A DNA stretch of 46,319 nucleotides from Algoriphagus antarcticus (GCF_002150685.1 NZ_MSSW01000061.1:1-46319); one strand, 5' to 3'. Shown: positions 25,288 through 34,068, counted from the first letter of the stretch. Numbers and translations are program-made. Notes: a model not told the origin generated them from the letters alone.

Positions 25288-25525
25288 TGTGTGAGATACG
25301 CTTTTCCAGATCGTGGTCATCAAGCCAAAAGCTAGAATATTCTCTATTTTCATCAAAATGTCTTAAAGTCAAAATTACTGAATCGTACATTACTGCTAGC
25401 GCTTCGGGTAAATAATTGAACCTCCATTTAGATACTTTTTTTTTCACAGCTGATTTATAAGCATACTGTAATTTGCCCCAAAACCATTCGCTTGTCTTAA
25501 CTAGCCTTAACAATTCACCCCTCAA
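25283..25525 (-). CDS. Small hypothetical protein
   Basis: An 80-residue product, rich in aromatic and basic residues: MRGELLRLVKTSEWFWGKLQ, then KWRFNYLPEALAVMYDSVI and a His/Asp-rich end. One helix-rich domain is likely. There is no signal peptide and no family I recognise. The stop sits at the terminator stem, and the amino-acid mix looks real, but it could be a truncated gene. It is moderately supported only. Confidence 0.5.
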   Translation of the reverse strand: MRGELLRLVKTSEWFWGKLQYAYKSAVKKKVSKWRFNYLPEALAVMYDSVILTLRHFDENREYSSFWLDDHDLEKRISHK

Positions 25526-25735
25526 TAAAAAACAGCCGAGCTAATGGCCTTTTAGAGAAGCACAATATAATTCAAGAGGTTGAATTTCAAATACTTAATT
25601 TAAATTATCAATCCTGGCTTTAGTCAAAATCCAATTTATAGGTTGTTTTACAAAAGCTAAAAAAAGCAGGCGAACCAGCCAGAAAAGAATTCATTTTGCT
25701 TAATATTGAGATTAAATTACTCTTCAATTAACACC

Positions 25736-26518
25736 ATGGGAAAAATCATTGCCATTGCCAATCAGAAAGGCGGAGTAGGCAAAACTACCACAGCGATGAA
25801 CTTGGCGGCTAGTTTAGCTGTCCTGGAATTTAAGACCCTGGTGATTGACGCTGATCCACAGGCCAATACAACCTCCGGGCTGGGTCATGATCCCAAATCC
25901 ATCAACAGCAGCATTTATGAGTGTATGGTAGATGGAGTTGATGTCAAAGAGATCATTCATAAAACAGATCTTGAGTATCTAGATTTGGTGCCATCGCATA
26001 TTGACCTAGTCGGTGCTGAGGTGGAGATGATCAACTTGGACAATCGGGAAGAGAAAATGAAAGAAGTTATTCATGAGCTGAAAGATTTGTATGATTTCAT
26101 CATCATTGATTGTTCTCCTTCCTTGGGACTGATTACTATCAATGCCCTTACCGCAGCCAATTCCGTAATTATCCCTGTTCAGTGCGAGTATTTTGCATTG
26201 GAAGGCTTGGGTAAATTATTGAATACTATAAAAATAATTCAAACCAGACTAAACCCTGATTTGGAAATCGAAGGTATCTTATTAACCATGTACGACGTTA
26301 GGCTTCGCCTTTCTAATCAGGTGGTGGAAGAAGTAAGATTACATTTCAAAAATATGGTTTTCGAAACCATCATTCCTCGCAATGTAAGACTCAGTGAAGC
26401 ACCTAGCTTTGGTTTACCGGCTATTTCCTTTGATGCAGATGGAAAAGGTGCAGTTGCCTATTTGAACCTAGCCGGTGAAATAGCACAGAAAAATGACCTG
26501 CAAAAAGTGAGTAAATAA
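25736..26518 (+). CDS. parA: ParA/Soj chromosome-partitioning ATPase
   Basis: The start is set at ATG 25736, since ParA proteins begin MGKIIAIANQKGGVGKTT; an upstream in-frame ATG at 25706 would add ten unlikely residues. Deviant Walker A KGGVGKTT is at residues 11-18. Walker A' and B follow in VIDADPQANTTSGLG (~43) and FIIIDCSPSLGLITINAL (~122). The 260-residue length is normal for a chromosomal Soj. It works with ParB to move the replication origin region. The parB start follows the stop by two bases. Confidence 0.96.
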   Translation: MGKIIAIANQKGGVGKTTTAMNLAASLAVLEFKTLVIDADPQANTTSGLGHDPKSINSSIYECMVDGVDVKEIIHKTDLEYLDLVPSHIDLVGAEVEMINLDNREEKMKEVIHELKDLYDFIIIDCSPSLGLITINALTAANSVIIPVQCEYFALEGLGKLLNTIKIIQTRLNPDLEIEGILLTMYDVRLRLSNQVVEEVRLHFKNMVFETIIPRNVRLSEAPSFGLPAISFDADGKGAVAYLNLAGEIAQKNDLQKVSK

Positions 26519-26520
26519 CT

Positions 26521-27432
26521 ATGTCAGACCAAAAACCGAATCGTAAAAAAAGTGTCTTGGGAAGAGGTCTTGGAGCCTTGCTAGAAGATAGCCCAGCCAA
26601 GCACAAAGCTGAGGGGATTTTACCTGAGGTAGTTAAAACTGGGATTTTCGAAATCCCTCTTGATCAAATTCAGGTCAATCCTTTCCAGCCAAGAGTACAC
26701 TTCAACAAGGATGCACTGGCTGAACTTGCAGAATCCATCAAGGCTCAAGGTATAATCCAGCCTATCACGGTAAGAAAACTTGACACGAATGAATATCAGT
26801 TAATCTCTGGAGAGCGTAGATATCAGGCATCGAAAATTGTGGGATTGACTCAAATCCCCGCTTACGTTAGAACTGCAAACGATCAGCAAATGCTGGAAAT
26901 GGCGCTTATAGAGAACATTCAGCGTGAAAACCTAAATGCCCTGGAAATTGCTCAGTCCTATCAACGGCTACTTGCAGAATGTAACTTGAAGCAGGAAGAA
27001 TTAGGAGATCGGGTGGGAAAAAACAGAACTACTGTAAACAATTACCTTAGACTTCTGAAGCTCCCCCCTACTATCCAAGGTGCCATCCGTGATCAGCAAC
27101 TGTCTATGGGACATGCACGTGCTTTGATCAATATTGAAAACGTGGATATCCAACTTGCTATTTTCAAAAAAACAGTAGAGGAAGAACTTAGTGTGCGAAA
27201 AGTAGAAGCTTTGGTAAAGGCTTTGAACGAAGGAAAACCAGAGAAACCTGCAGCTCCGGTACTTGATCCTGTTAGAAAATACGAGATAAATAAGCTTCAG
27301 CAGCGACTTGCCTCTCATTTCGGTACCAAAGTAGCACTGAAGTCAAATCCGAAAAATAAAGGGGAAATAAAAATCCCTTTTAACTCAGCCTCTGATTTGA
27401 ATCGGATTCTAGAAATTCTGGAAATCATCTAG
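26521..27432 (+). CDS. parB: ParB/Spo0J partitioning protein
   Basis: The 303-residue product opens with a basic leader and VLGRGLGALLEDS, typical of ParB. The ParB/sulfiredoxin-fold CTPase domain has IQVNPFQPRVHFN and LISGERRYQASKIVGL (~95-110), then ENIQRENLNALEIAQSYQRL. The helix-turn-helix that reads parS is EELGDRVGKNRTTVNNYLRLLKLP (~158-181). The C-terminal dimerisation region ends with NRILEILEII. No parS palindrome was found nearby. The next gene begins two bases after the stop. Confidence 0.96.
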   Translation: MSDQKPNRKKSVLGRGLGALLEDSPAKHKAEGILPEVVKTGIFEIPLDQIQVNPFQPRVHFNKDALAELAESIKAQGIIQPITVRKLDTNEYQLISGERRYQASKIVGLTQIPAYVRTANDQQMLEMALIENIQRENLNALEIAQSYQRLLAECNLKQEELGDRVGKNRTTVNNYLRLLKLPPTIQGAIRDQQLSMGHARALINIENVDIQLAIFKKTVEEELSVRKVEALVKALNEGKPEKPAAPVLDPVRKYEINKLQQRLASHFGTKVALKSNPKNKGEIKIPFNSASDLNRILEILEII

Positions 27433-27434
27433 CC

Positions 27435-28043
27435 TTGAAGCTGCCAGTTTCCCATAGCATATTCCACAACAGAGCCCCACTGATTTTAGTGGGTCTTTTG
27501 CTTTTCTGTTTCAGTCTGAGTACGGTGTCTATTGCTCAAGAAGCAGATACACTAATAATAAAAACACCAAAGGTTCCAAAATCTAAACCTGACTATTCCT
27601 TACTTCCAAAGAATCCGAAAAAGGCGACCATACTCTCGGCTATTTTGCCTGGAGCAGGACAAGTGTATAATGGTAGATCATGGAAAGTACCTATTATTTA
27701 TGGCGGCATCATTACAGATGTTTACTTCATAAATTTCAACAATCGGCGCTACCAAATTTTCAAACAGGCGCTAGCTGATTTTGACGATGACCTGCCAAGA
27801 GATTTCCCTAGCCTAAACCGTGATGGATTAGTGCGGAATGTGAACTATTGGAGAAAAAGCCGTGATCTTTGCTATTTGCTTTTGGTCGGCATATATGCAT
27901 TAAACATAATTGATGCGAACGTGGATGCACACCTTTCAGGCTTTGATGTTTCTGATGATATCTCATTGAGATTTGAACCTCACTATGAAAGTTTTTCCTC
28001 TAATAATAAATCAGTGGGACTTTCTGTAAAACTCAATTTTTAA
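27435..28043 (+). CDS. DUF5683 family protein of the parAB-dapB-lepB cluster
   Basis: The 202-residue product begins at TTG 27435, two bases after parB; no in-frame ATG lies before the signal sequence (PLILVGLLLFCFSLSTVSIA ~15-34). The mature part has the family core PKKATILSAILPGAGQVYNG, KVPIIYGGIITDVYFINFN and a Trp/Arg segment, and ends as a beta-strand (SVGLSVKLNF). DUF5683 proteins are restricted to Bacteroidota, are envelope proteins, and usually sit exactly here. Function unknown. Confidence 0.88.
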   Translation: MKLPVSHSIFHNRAPLILVGLLLFCFSLSTVSIAQEADTLIIKTPKVPKSKPDYSLLPKNPKKATILSAILPGAGQVYNGRSWKVPIIYGGIITDVYFINFNNRRYQIFKQALADFDDDLPRDFPSLNRDGLVRNVNYWRKSRDLCYLLLVGIYALNIIDANVDAHLSGFDVSDDISLRFEPHYESFSSNNKSVGLSVKLNF

Positions 28044-28045
28044 AC

Positions 28046-28768
28046 ATGAATATTTTACTTCTAGGCTACGGTAAAATGGGGCAACTGATAGGTCAGTTGT
28101 CTGAATCCCGTGGACATAGCATTGCTGGAAAAATCAACATCGATAATCGCGATGATTTGACTTCATTGGATCCTGGTACTATTGATGTAGCGATCGAATT
28201 CAGCCAACCTGAAGCAGCAGTGGAAAATATCAAATGGGCTATTGACCGGGGAATTCCTGTTATATCTGGCACTACTGGCTGGCTTGATCAAAAACCAGAA
28301 ATCGAACAGCTTGCTCTTGCCAGCGATGGGGCATTTTTCTATGCTTCAAACTACAGCATCGGTGTCAACATCTTTTTCAAAGTCAATGAATTCTTAGCAA
28401 AATTGATGAATGAAACTACCGGGTACAAAAGCTCAGTGGTAGAGATTCATCATACTGCCAAAAAAGACGCGCCGTCTGGAACAGCCATCACTTTGGCCGA
28501 AGGCATCATCAAAAACATAAAGGGATTGAAAGAATGGAATCTGTCCGAAGATGCGAGCGAAAATGAACACTTACTTCCTATCACTTCCAAACGTAAAGAT
28601 CCTGCTCCGGGAACGCATATTATCCGCTACTCGTCTGAAATCGACGATATTGAACTCACTCACACCGCACACAGCAGACAGGGATTTGCGCTTGGCGCAA
28701 TTTTGGTGGCTGAGTGGATTCAAGGAAAGAAAGGCGTGCTTTCCATGGATGATTTTCTATCTTTCTGA
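28046..28768 (+). CDS. dapB: 4-hydroxy-tetrahydrodipicolinate reductase
   Basis: A 240-residue product. NAD(P)-binding ILLLGYGKMGQLIGQL lies at 3-18, IDVAIEFSQPEAA (~49-61) follows, and the catalytic stretch is VVEIHHTAKKDAPSGTAITL (~131-150) with the His/Lys pair and the SGT substrate loop. The enzyme acts in lysine and meso-diaminopimelate synthesis, reducing dihydrodipicolinate to tetrahydrodipicolinate in the cytoplasm. It starts two bases after DUF5683 and is followed by lepB after 15 bases, one operon. Confidence 0.95.
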   Translation: MNILLLGYGKMGQLIGQLSESRGHSIAGKINIDNRDDLTSLDPGTIDVAIEFSQPEAAVENIKWAIDRGIPVISGTTGWLDQKPEIEQLALASDGAFFYASNYSIGVNIFFKVNEFLAKLMNETTGYKSSVVEIHHTAKKDAPSGTAITLAEGIIKNIKGLKEWNLSEDASENEHLLPITSKRKDPAPGTHIIRYSSEIDDIELTHTAHSRQGFALGAILVAEWIQGKKGVLSMDDFLSF

Positions 28769-28783
28769 ACTTAAAAACAAATC

Positions 28784-29857
28784 ATGAGTAAGTCAACTAA
28801 AAAAAAATCAGTCGCCAGAGAATGGGGTGATGCCTTGATTTTTGCAGTAGTAGCAGCCAGTTTGATCAGATGGCTACTTCTAGAACCATTCACAATTCCC
28901 ACAGCTTCGATGGAAAAATCACTTTTGGTGGGAGATTTCCTTTTCGTAAGTAAAATGCATTACGGCACAAGGTTTCCAATGACACCATTACAAGTACCAC
29001 TTACTCATCAGAAAGTATGGGGTACAGAAATCGCATCTTATTCAGATGCCATCCAACTTCCATATTACCGATTGCCTGGTTTCTCAGATGTAGAGAGAAA
29101 TGATGTGGTGGTATTTAATTATCCTGTTGAATTCCAATACCCAACTGATCTGAAAACCAATTATATCAAACGAGCAGTGGGCATTTCGGGAGATGTGATC
29201 GAAGTACGAGCCGGTGATGCATATGTGAATAACGAACTTGCTGCTAAACCAGAGGAAATGCAGTATTCATACGATGTGATTACTAACCGACCCCTTACAG
29301 AAGATTTCTTCAACGATTATGACATCAATCCTGAAAGCCATTTAACTTTTAGCGATGGCTCAGGATACTTGGTTTTTGCAACGGATGAAGTCATCAATAG
29401 ATTAAAATCATCGCCAGTGGTAACTTCGGCAACAAAGCGAATTCAAAAAAGCGGGGGCGAACTTGGGATTTTCCCTGATGGAATGACCTTGGGCTGGAAC
29501 CGCGACAACTACGGTCCACTTAAGATTCCTGCAGAGGGCTGGACGATAGAGATGACCAATGAAAATGTAATGAAATACAGTTTCACCATCGAAAAATATG
29601 AGGGCCTAGAGAATGTAGAAGTAAAAGAGGGCCAGCTATTCATCGATGGTCAAAAAGTTGATAGCTATACTTTCAAGCAAAACTATTATTTCATGATGGG
29701 TGACAATCGTCATGATTCACTGGATTCCCGCTATTGGGGCTTTGTCCCAGAGGATCATATCGTAGGAAAAGCTTGGTTCCTTTGGCTTTCACTCGACAAA
29801 CATGAATCGATGTTCAGCAAGATCCGTTGGAGTAGAATATTTAGCGGAATAAATTAA
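28784..29857 (+). CDS. lepB: Signal peptidase I
   Basis: The 357-residue protein has one N-terminal membrane segment (ALIFAVVAASLIRWLLL ~17-33). The catalytic Ser42 is in TIPTASMEKSLLVGDFLFVS, and the general base Lys129 in TNYIKRAVGISGDVIEV. The late boxes YYFMMGDNRHDSLDSRYWGF and VGKAWFLW follow. The insertion between the Lys box and the GDNR box is long, as usual in Bacteroidota. It cleaves Sec signal peptides at the outer face of the inner membrane. A terminator lies right after it and closes the parA-lepB operon. Confidence 0.96.
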   Translation: MSKSTKKKSVAREWGDALIFAVVAASLIRWLLLEPFTIPTASMEKSLLVGDFLFVSKMHYGTRFPMTPLQVPLTHQKVWGTEIASYSDAIQLPYYRLPGFSDVERNDVVVFNYPVEFQYPTDLKTNYIKRAVGISGDVIEVRAGDAYVNNELAAKPEEMQYSYDVITNRPLTEDFFNDYDINPESHLTFSDGSGYLVFATDEVINRLKSSPVVTSATKRIQKSGGELGIFPDGMTLGWNRDNYGPLKIPAEGWTIEMTNENVMKYSFTIEKYEGLENVEVKEGQLFIDGQKVDSYTFKQNYYFMMGDNRHDSLDSRYWGFVPEDHIVGKAWFLWLSLDKHESMFSKIRWSRIFSGIN

Positions 29858-29861
29858 GCTT

Positions 29862-29894
29862 AAAGCCCTGAGAGATCAGGGCTTTATTTTTTTT
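29862..29894 (+). terminator. Terminator of the parA-lepB operon
   Basis: AAAGCCCTGA (29862-29871), GAGA, TCAGGGCTTT (29876-29885), then ATTTTTTTT. A perfect 10-bp stem with a four-base loop and a long U-tract. Confidence 0.92.
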
Positions 29895-30196
29895 AATCCA
29901 CAGCGGACACGTTAGCTCGAAAAACCACACCTACACGAGGCAGGCCAGTCCAAAGACAGACACACTCACTAATCAGAGTTCGGCTGGCTCAGTAACTAAG
30001 GTTTAGGACGAGTCAGTTCTAGATCACTACCTTAGGCGACCGGCTGTAGCTGGGTAGAAAGTCGAACGATAATTTTAGGCTGAAAGGCAGACTGAATACT
30101 GCATTAATTTCAGTCACTAGTCTGAAGACTTGCGAGAATTTGGGACTGCAACTGTGACTGATCACTGGGACTCAACAAATGGACTCATATATTCCT
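29895..30196. repeat. Non-coding stretch with degenerate CTGACT/CAGACT units
   Basis: This 300-base gap is unusually rich in permutations of CAGT, ACTG, AGTC and GACT (for example CAGTCACTAGTCTGAAGACT at 30111-30130 and GGGACTGCAACTGTGACTGA at 30143-30162). It looks like an eroded tandem array of a six-base unit. No frame, tRNA or hairpin with a T-tract is supported. Confidence 0.4.
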
Positions 30197-30859
30197 TTAC
30201 CAGTCAATCGGCTTTTTGCCTTTTGCCAAAAGGTATTCATTCGCTTTTGAAAAGTGTCTGCATCCAAAAAAACCGCGATAGGAAGAAAGTGGGCTAGGAT
30301 GCGGAGCTTTCAAGATCAAGTGTTTGCTATCATCTATTAATGCGGCCTTCTTTTGAGCGTAAGCTCCCCAAAGTAAAAACACAACATTTTCACGGGAATC
30401 GCTGATCGTACGAATCACCTCATCGGTAAATTCCTCCCAGCCTTTTTTCTGATGAGAACCAGCTTCATGAGCTCGAACTGTCAGTGTCGCATTCAATAAA
30501 AATACACCTTGATCTGCCCAGCGAATTAGATTGCCATTATTGGGCAAAGGTTTACCTAAGTCAGATTCTATCTCTTTAAAAATATTCAGAAGACTAGGTG
30601 GAAAAGGCACTCCAGGCTTCACTGAAAATGATAAACCGTGAGCTTGACCAGGACCGTGGTAGGGATCCTGACCAAGAATAACCACTTTGACAGTGTCAAG
30701 AGGACTATGATTGAACGCATTGAAAATTTCATTTCCGGATGGGTAAACATTTTTAGACGTATACTCGTGTACCAAAAAAGTAATTAAGTCTTTAAAAAAC
30801 TTTTGGTCAAAAAATTGATCTAAAGCACTTCTCCAGCTTGGTTCGATTTTAACTTTCAT
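30197..30859 (-). CDS. ung: Uracil-DNA glycosylase, family 1
   Basis: A 220-residue product. The water-activating motif GQDPYHGPGQAHGLSFSV places catalytic Asp at 65. GVFLLNATLTVRAHEAGSH (~110) is the uracil-binding strand with its Asn, and LKAPHPSPLSSYRGFFGCRHF (~184-204) carries the catalytic His and the minor-groove loop. The enzyme removes uracil from DNA to start base excision repair. It converges on the lepB operon and diverges from apaG. Confidence 0.97.
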   Translation of the reverse strand: MKVKIEPSWRSALDQFFDQKFFKDLITFLVHEYTSKNVYPSGNEIFNAFNHSPLDTVKVVILGQDPYHGPGQAHGLSFSVKPGVPFPPSLLNIFKEIESDLGKPLPNNGNLIRWADQGVFLLNATLTVRAHEAGSHQKKGWEEFTDEVIRTISDSRENVVFLLWGAYAQKKAALIDDSKHLILKAPHPSPLSSYRGFFGCRHFSKANEYLLAKGKKPIDW

Positions 30860-30890
30860 TAGTAATTATTATTATCCAAACTACAAATTG

Positions 30891-30898
30891 TATATTTG
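30891..30898 (+). promoter_or_regulatory. Bacteroidota -7 element (TATATTTG) for apaG
   Basis: TATATTTG fits TAnnTTTG and lies 43 bases before the apaG ATG. No TTTG is found at the ideal -33 spacing, so the promoter is tentative. Confidence 0.45.
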
Positions 30899-30941
30899 CT
30901 GGATTGAAGGTTGTTTTATGCATGGTAACAATATATAATGT

Positions 30942-31328
30942 ATGGTAACAAAAGTTACATCTGGGATTCAAGTATGTGTTGAAGTCACCTACCAATCAGA
31001 ATTCTCTAGTCCTCATCAGCACCATTTCGTATTTACCTACAAGGTAACTATTGAAAACAGAAGCAACCAAACTGTGCAGCTATTGCGCAGAAGATGGGAG
31101 ATTTCTGATGCAGCAGAAGTTAGAAAAATAGTGGAAGGTGACGGTGTAGTTGGCCAACAACCAATTTTGGAACCTGGAGAATCGCATAGCTACGTATCTG
31201 GATGCAATTTAAAATCCGGATTGGGAAAAATGAATGGCGTTTTTTTTATGGAAAAATTGTTTAATGGAAGTAAATTCGAGGTGATAATTCCCGAATTTCA
31301 GATGATAGCTAGTTACTTCCATAATTGA
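30942..31328 (+). CDS. apaG: ApaG-family protein
   Basis: A 128-residue product with the fibronectin-like ApaG/DUF525 fold: VTIENRSNQTVQLLRRRWEI (~35-54), then VVGQQPILEPGESHSYVSGC (~74-93), the conserved G-x-QP..PG..Y.SG signature, and GKMNGVFFME. ApaG mutants in enterobacteria have cation-efflux phenotypes, but the biochemical role is unclear. The following methyltransferase starts two bases after the stop, so they share a transcript. Confidence 0.92.
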   Translation: MVTKVTSGIQVCVEVTYQSEFSSPHQHHFVFTYKVTIENRSNQTVQLLRRRWEISDAAEVRKIVEGDGVVGQQPILEPGESHSYVSGCNLKSGLGKMNGVFFMEKLFNGSKFEVIIPEFQMIASYFHN

Positions 31329-31329
31329 T

Positions 31330-32109
31330 TTGCTAAACAAAGTTTACCCACTTCTATCTTTTCTGACTTACTGGCTTAAGAGAGAGGACAAATACTCACT
31401 TCAGTCTCCACTTTTATTCAATACTTATCAAGATCTCTTTAGTTTTATTAAAGCTAGAAAAGAAGAAGATTTAGACATCGAGGCATTTAGAAAGCATCTA
31501 CTCTCTTCGGATGAAATAATCGATGTGGAAGATTTTGGTGCAGGCTCCAAAAGTGTCAGTACGCCCAAACGACGTGTAAGCGACATCACCAAATTCAGCA
31601 CAAGTAATCGGAAATTTGCCCATCTCTATCAGTTTTTCTGTTCCTTAACTCCTGCAGAAACAGTTCTCGAGTTGGGAACCTGCATGGGTATTACCAGTAG
31701 ATATCTTGCCAGAGTCACTTTAGGGAAACTCTACACATTCGAAGGCTCCGAAGAAATCGCTAGAATTGCTCAGCCTGTCCAGGGGTTTGATAATTTGATC
31801 TTGGTTGCAGGTGAGCTTAGCCAAACATTGCCCTACACACTTGCAACCTTGGATAAAATTGATTTTGCATTAATAGATGCCACACATACATACGAAGGGA
31901 CGCTAAAGTATTTTGAGCAAATACTCATTAAGACAGACAATAAATCCATAATTGCCATAGGAGACATTCATTGGTCACGAGGAATGGAAAAGGCCTGGAA
32001 GGAGATTAAAAATAAGCCCGATGTCAAACTCAGTTTGGATTTTTATGAATGCGGAATTGTGTTCCTTGATTACCCGGGAGAAAAAGCAGAGTATATCTTA
32101 GATTTTTGA
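31330..32109 (+). CDS. Class I SAM-dependent methyltransferase (O-methyltransferase-like)
   Basis: The start is TTG 31330, two bases after apaG; no ATG lies between. The first ~100 residues form a helical cap (LTYWLKREDKYSLQSPLLF). Motif I is ETVLELGTCMGITSRYLARV (~111-130), then LYTFEGSEEIARIA (motif II acidic), and KIDFALIDATHTYEGTLKYF (~177-196), the DxxH-type metal/SAM region seen in O-methyltransferase 3 families. The last 12 bases overlap the 3' end of the converging TPMT-like gene. Substrate unknown. Confidence 0.82.
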   Translation: MLNKVYPLLSFLTYWLKREDKYSLQSPLLFNTYQDLFSFIKARKEEDLDIEAFRKHLLSSDEIIDVEDFGAGSKSVSTPKRRVSDITKFSTSNRKFAHLYQFFCSLTPAETVLELGTCMGITSRYLARVTLGKLYTFEGSEEIARIAQPVQGFDNLILVAGELSQTLPYTLATLDKIDFALIDATHTYEGTLKYFEQILIKTDNKSIIAIGDIHWSRGMEKAWKEIKNKPDVKLSLDFYECGIVFLDYPGEKAEYILDF

Positions 32110-32688
32110 ATTCTCCAGAATCATAAACACTTCCGAACCCAATCTTTCAGGAATCGAATTATAACAAGGGGCAAAAGTATGTACTTCAAAATACTTTTCG
32201 AACAGAAACCTATACTCCTCCGACTTTCCTCCGAAAGGTGGGCCTTCGAAGTCAAATTCTCTATCAAACCAAACTCCTGCTATTTTTCCACCCGGACTTA
32301 GGAGCTCTTTCATTTTCTTCGCATAATCCACTCTGAGACCCGGATCAAGCGCACAAAAAAAAGTCTGCTCCAAAATCAAATCATACTTTCCTGTATGCAG
32401 AAAAAAATCTTCGTGATGAATGTGATCTAATGGAAAACTCGGATTTAAAGATTTAAACCTCTCCAAAGGCTCATATGAAAGATCCAGTAGCTGAAGATTA
32501 TGGAAACCAGATTTCCATCCATATGCTGCTTCATACCCCGAGCCAGCTCCAGGAATCAAGACCTGAATCTCCTTATTTTTAATTTGGTCTAAATATTGCA
32601 CAAGTGGTGGAGAGGCAAAACCAATATCCCAACCAGTTTTGCCATAAGAATATCTTTCAGTCCAATAATTTTTGTCTAAAAAAGCCAT
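32098..32688 (-). CDS. TPMT-family (thiopurine S-methyltransferase-like) methyltransferase
   Basis: The 196-residue product has the TPMT family entrance FLDKNYWTERYSYGKTGWDI (3-22) and SPPLVQYLD, motif I IQVLIPGAGSGYEAAY (~41-56), QLLDLSYEPLERFKSL (motif II), DHIHHEDFF and DLILEQTFFCALDPGLRVDY (~104-123). Bacterial members methylate small soft nucleophiles such as thiols, selenium, tellurium or halides. The native substrate here is unknown. It converges with the apaG-linked methyltransferase, with a 12-bp 3' overlap. Confidence 0.85.
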   Translation of the reverse strand: MAFLDKNYWTERYSYGKTGWDIGFASPPLVQYLDQIKNKEIQVLIPGAGSGYEAAYGWKSGFHNLQLLDLSYEPLERFKSLNPSFPLDHIHHEDFFLHTGKYDLILEQTFFCALDPGLRVDYAKKMKELLSPGGKIAGVWFDREFDFEGPPFGGKSEEYRFLFEKYFEVHTFAPCYNSIPERLGSEVFMILENSKI

Positions 32689-32705
32689 TTTAACGCCTTA
32701 TTTGA

Positions 32706-33635
32706 ATGAATACTGAATTTGAAAAGAACGCGCCAGAGAAGAAAGACCAAGGTAAAAACATTATCATAATTGTTTTGGTCCTCTTAGTGATAATTAGTGG
32801 AATCAAACTTTACACTGATTATGTGGATCGCACTAAAAAGTCAGAAGAAATTCTGCTTCTCTCTACTGAAAACAATGATTTAAACCAGCGGCTGGACTCT
32901 GTAACGTATCAGCTTGACTTGAGGATTCAGGAAATCGAAAAACTCGGTGGCGACGTGAAGTCCCTCGAAGAAGCCCGTGATCAATTAATAGCAGAAAGAA
33001 ACACATCCAGGCAGAGAAGTTCTTCAGAAATAGTTGCCTTAAATGAGAAAATAAAGAGCTTCAATGGTATGATAGTAGAGAAAGATCAAGAGATTTTGGA
33101 GCTAAGGGCTATGAACCAACAACTTTTTACCGAAAATCAAGATCTGAAAACCACTCAGGCAGAAATAGAGGAAGAAGTAGCTCAGCTGAATATTCAAAAG
33201 GAAGATCTTCAAGCCAAAGTCAACGTGGCCTCTATGCTGAAAGCAGAAAACATTGAAATCGCTGCGGTAAATTCCAAAGGTAAAGAGCGGGTAGAAACTA
33301 CTAAAGACTTTAAAAACCGTCAAATCGAACGGATAAAAGTAAGCTTCAATCTGGCAGACAATAAAGTAGCCGAAAAAGGCCCAAGAAACATATATGTGCA
33401 GGTTTTAGCGCCAAATGCACAGCCGATTTTTGATGTGGCAAAAGGGTCTGGAACCTTCATGATGGATGGAGCGGAGCAATTCTATACTGTAAAGCAAGAT
33501 GTTATTTTTAACAATACAGAACAGGAGTTGACATTCTTCTACGAGAAAGGGTCGGATTACGTCTCCGGAACTCATCAGGTCAAGATTTACGTGGACAATT
33601 ATGTAGTCGGCTCAAAGACTTTCACAGTAAAATAA
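32706..33635 (+). CDS. Single-pass membrane protein with long coiled coil
   Basis: A 309-residue product. A short, charged cytoplasmic N-terminus is followed by one membrane helix (NIIIIVLVLLVIISGIKLY, ~18-36), a ~160-residue coiled coil with clear heptads (LSTENNDLNQRL, LRAMNQQLFTENQDL) and a C-terminal beta domain of about 110 residues (RQIERIKVSFNLADN, GPRNIYVQVLAP, HQVKIYVDNYVVGSKTFTVK). The architecture suggests an envelope-spanning structural protein. No named domain is recognised. It starts 17 bases from the divergent TPMT gene. Confidence 0.8.
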   Translation: MNTEFEKNAPEKKDQGKNIIIIVLVLLVIISGIKLYTDYVDRTKKSEEILLLSTENNDLNQRLDSVTYQLDLRIQEIEKLGGDVKSLEEARDQLIAERNTSRQRSSSEIVALNEKIKSFNGMIVEKDQEILELRAMNQQLFTENQDLKTTQAEIEEEVAQLNIQKEDLQAKVNVASMLKAENIEIAAVNSKGKERVETTKDFKNRQIERIKVSFNLADNKVAEKGPRNIYVQVLAPNAQPIFDVAKGSGTFMMDGAEQFYTVKQDVIFNNTEQELTFFYEKGSDYVSGTHQVKIYVDNYVVGSKTFTVK

Positions 33636-33640
33636 TCAAG

Positions 33641-33757
33641 AGGCTGTCTCATAGGTCAACTCAAGATCCCGAAGTTTGCCTATATGAAAATTAACTCATA
33701 TGCCTACCCGAATAATAAATCAGGCTGTCTCAGAAGTTGAGACAGCCTGATTTTTAT
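33641..33757 (+). terminator. Terminator with an extra upstream copy of its left arm
   Basis: The main hairpin is AAATCAGGCTGTCTCA (33717-33732), GAAGT loop, TGAGACAGCCTGATTT (33738-33753), then TTATTATT: a perfect 16-bp stem. The 11-base arm AGGCTGTCTCA also occurs at 33641-33651, so the right arm could pair with either copy. The duplicated arm may be the trace of a duplicated repeat or a small mobile element end. Confidence 0.82.
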
Positions 33758-34037
33758 TATTAAGATCTTGGAAAATATAGAGTTACTCGGGAAACACAAT
33801 TGTTTTGCGCCGTATCTATCAGAGAAAATGAACTCCTTTGGCTCTCGACTTACTTTTCAAATATAAGCCCGTTTTGGAATTGCAGCTGCGCCATTGTAAA
33901 CTTCAAGCAGACGATTACAACATACTACTTACCACATTTCACCTGACATTCAGTCATTGACCTAGGTGCACAGCTTATAAAATTGTACTTCGGGAGCATT
34001 TTTCTTCACCCCGTCGCACTTTTGGTTTAGCTATCCG
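33758..34037. other. Intergenic DNA upstream of the ribosomal protein operon
   Basis: No supported coding frame or structured RNA. It ends in the rpsF promoter. Confidence 0.5.
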
Positions 34038-34068
34038 TTTGGAATTCAGTAAGATTTCCCTACTTTTG
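34038..34068 (+). promoter_or_regulatory. Bacteroidota housekeeping promoter of rpsF-rpsR-rplI
   Basis: TTTG (34038-34041), exactly 19 bases, then TACTTTTG (34061-34068): a perfect match to TTTG-N19-TAnnTTTG. Transcription should start near 34074, leaving a ~30-base leader before rpsF. Confidence 0.82.

Noticed and set aside
25526..27432. parS centromere site near parAB
   Set aside because: No palindrome close to TGTTTCACGTGAAACA was found by eye in this stretch.
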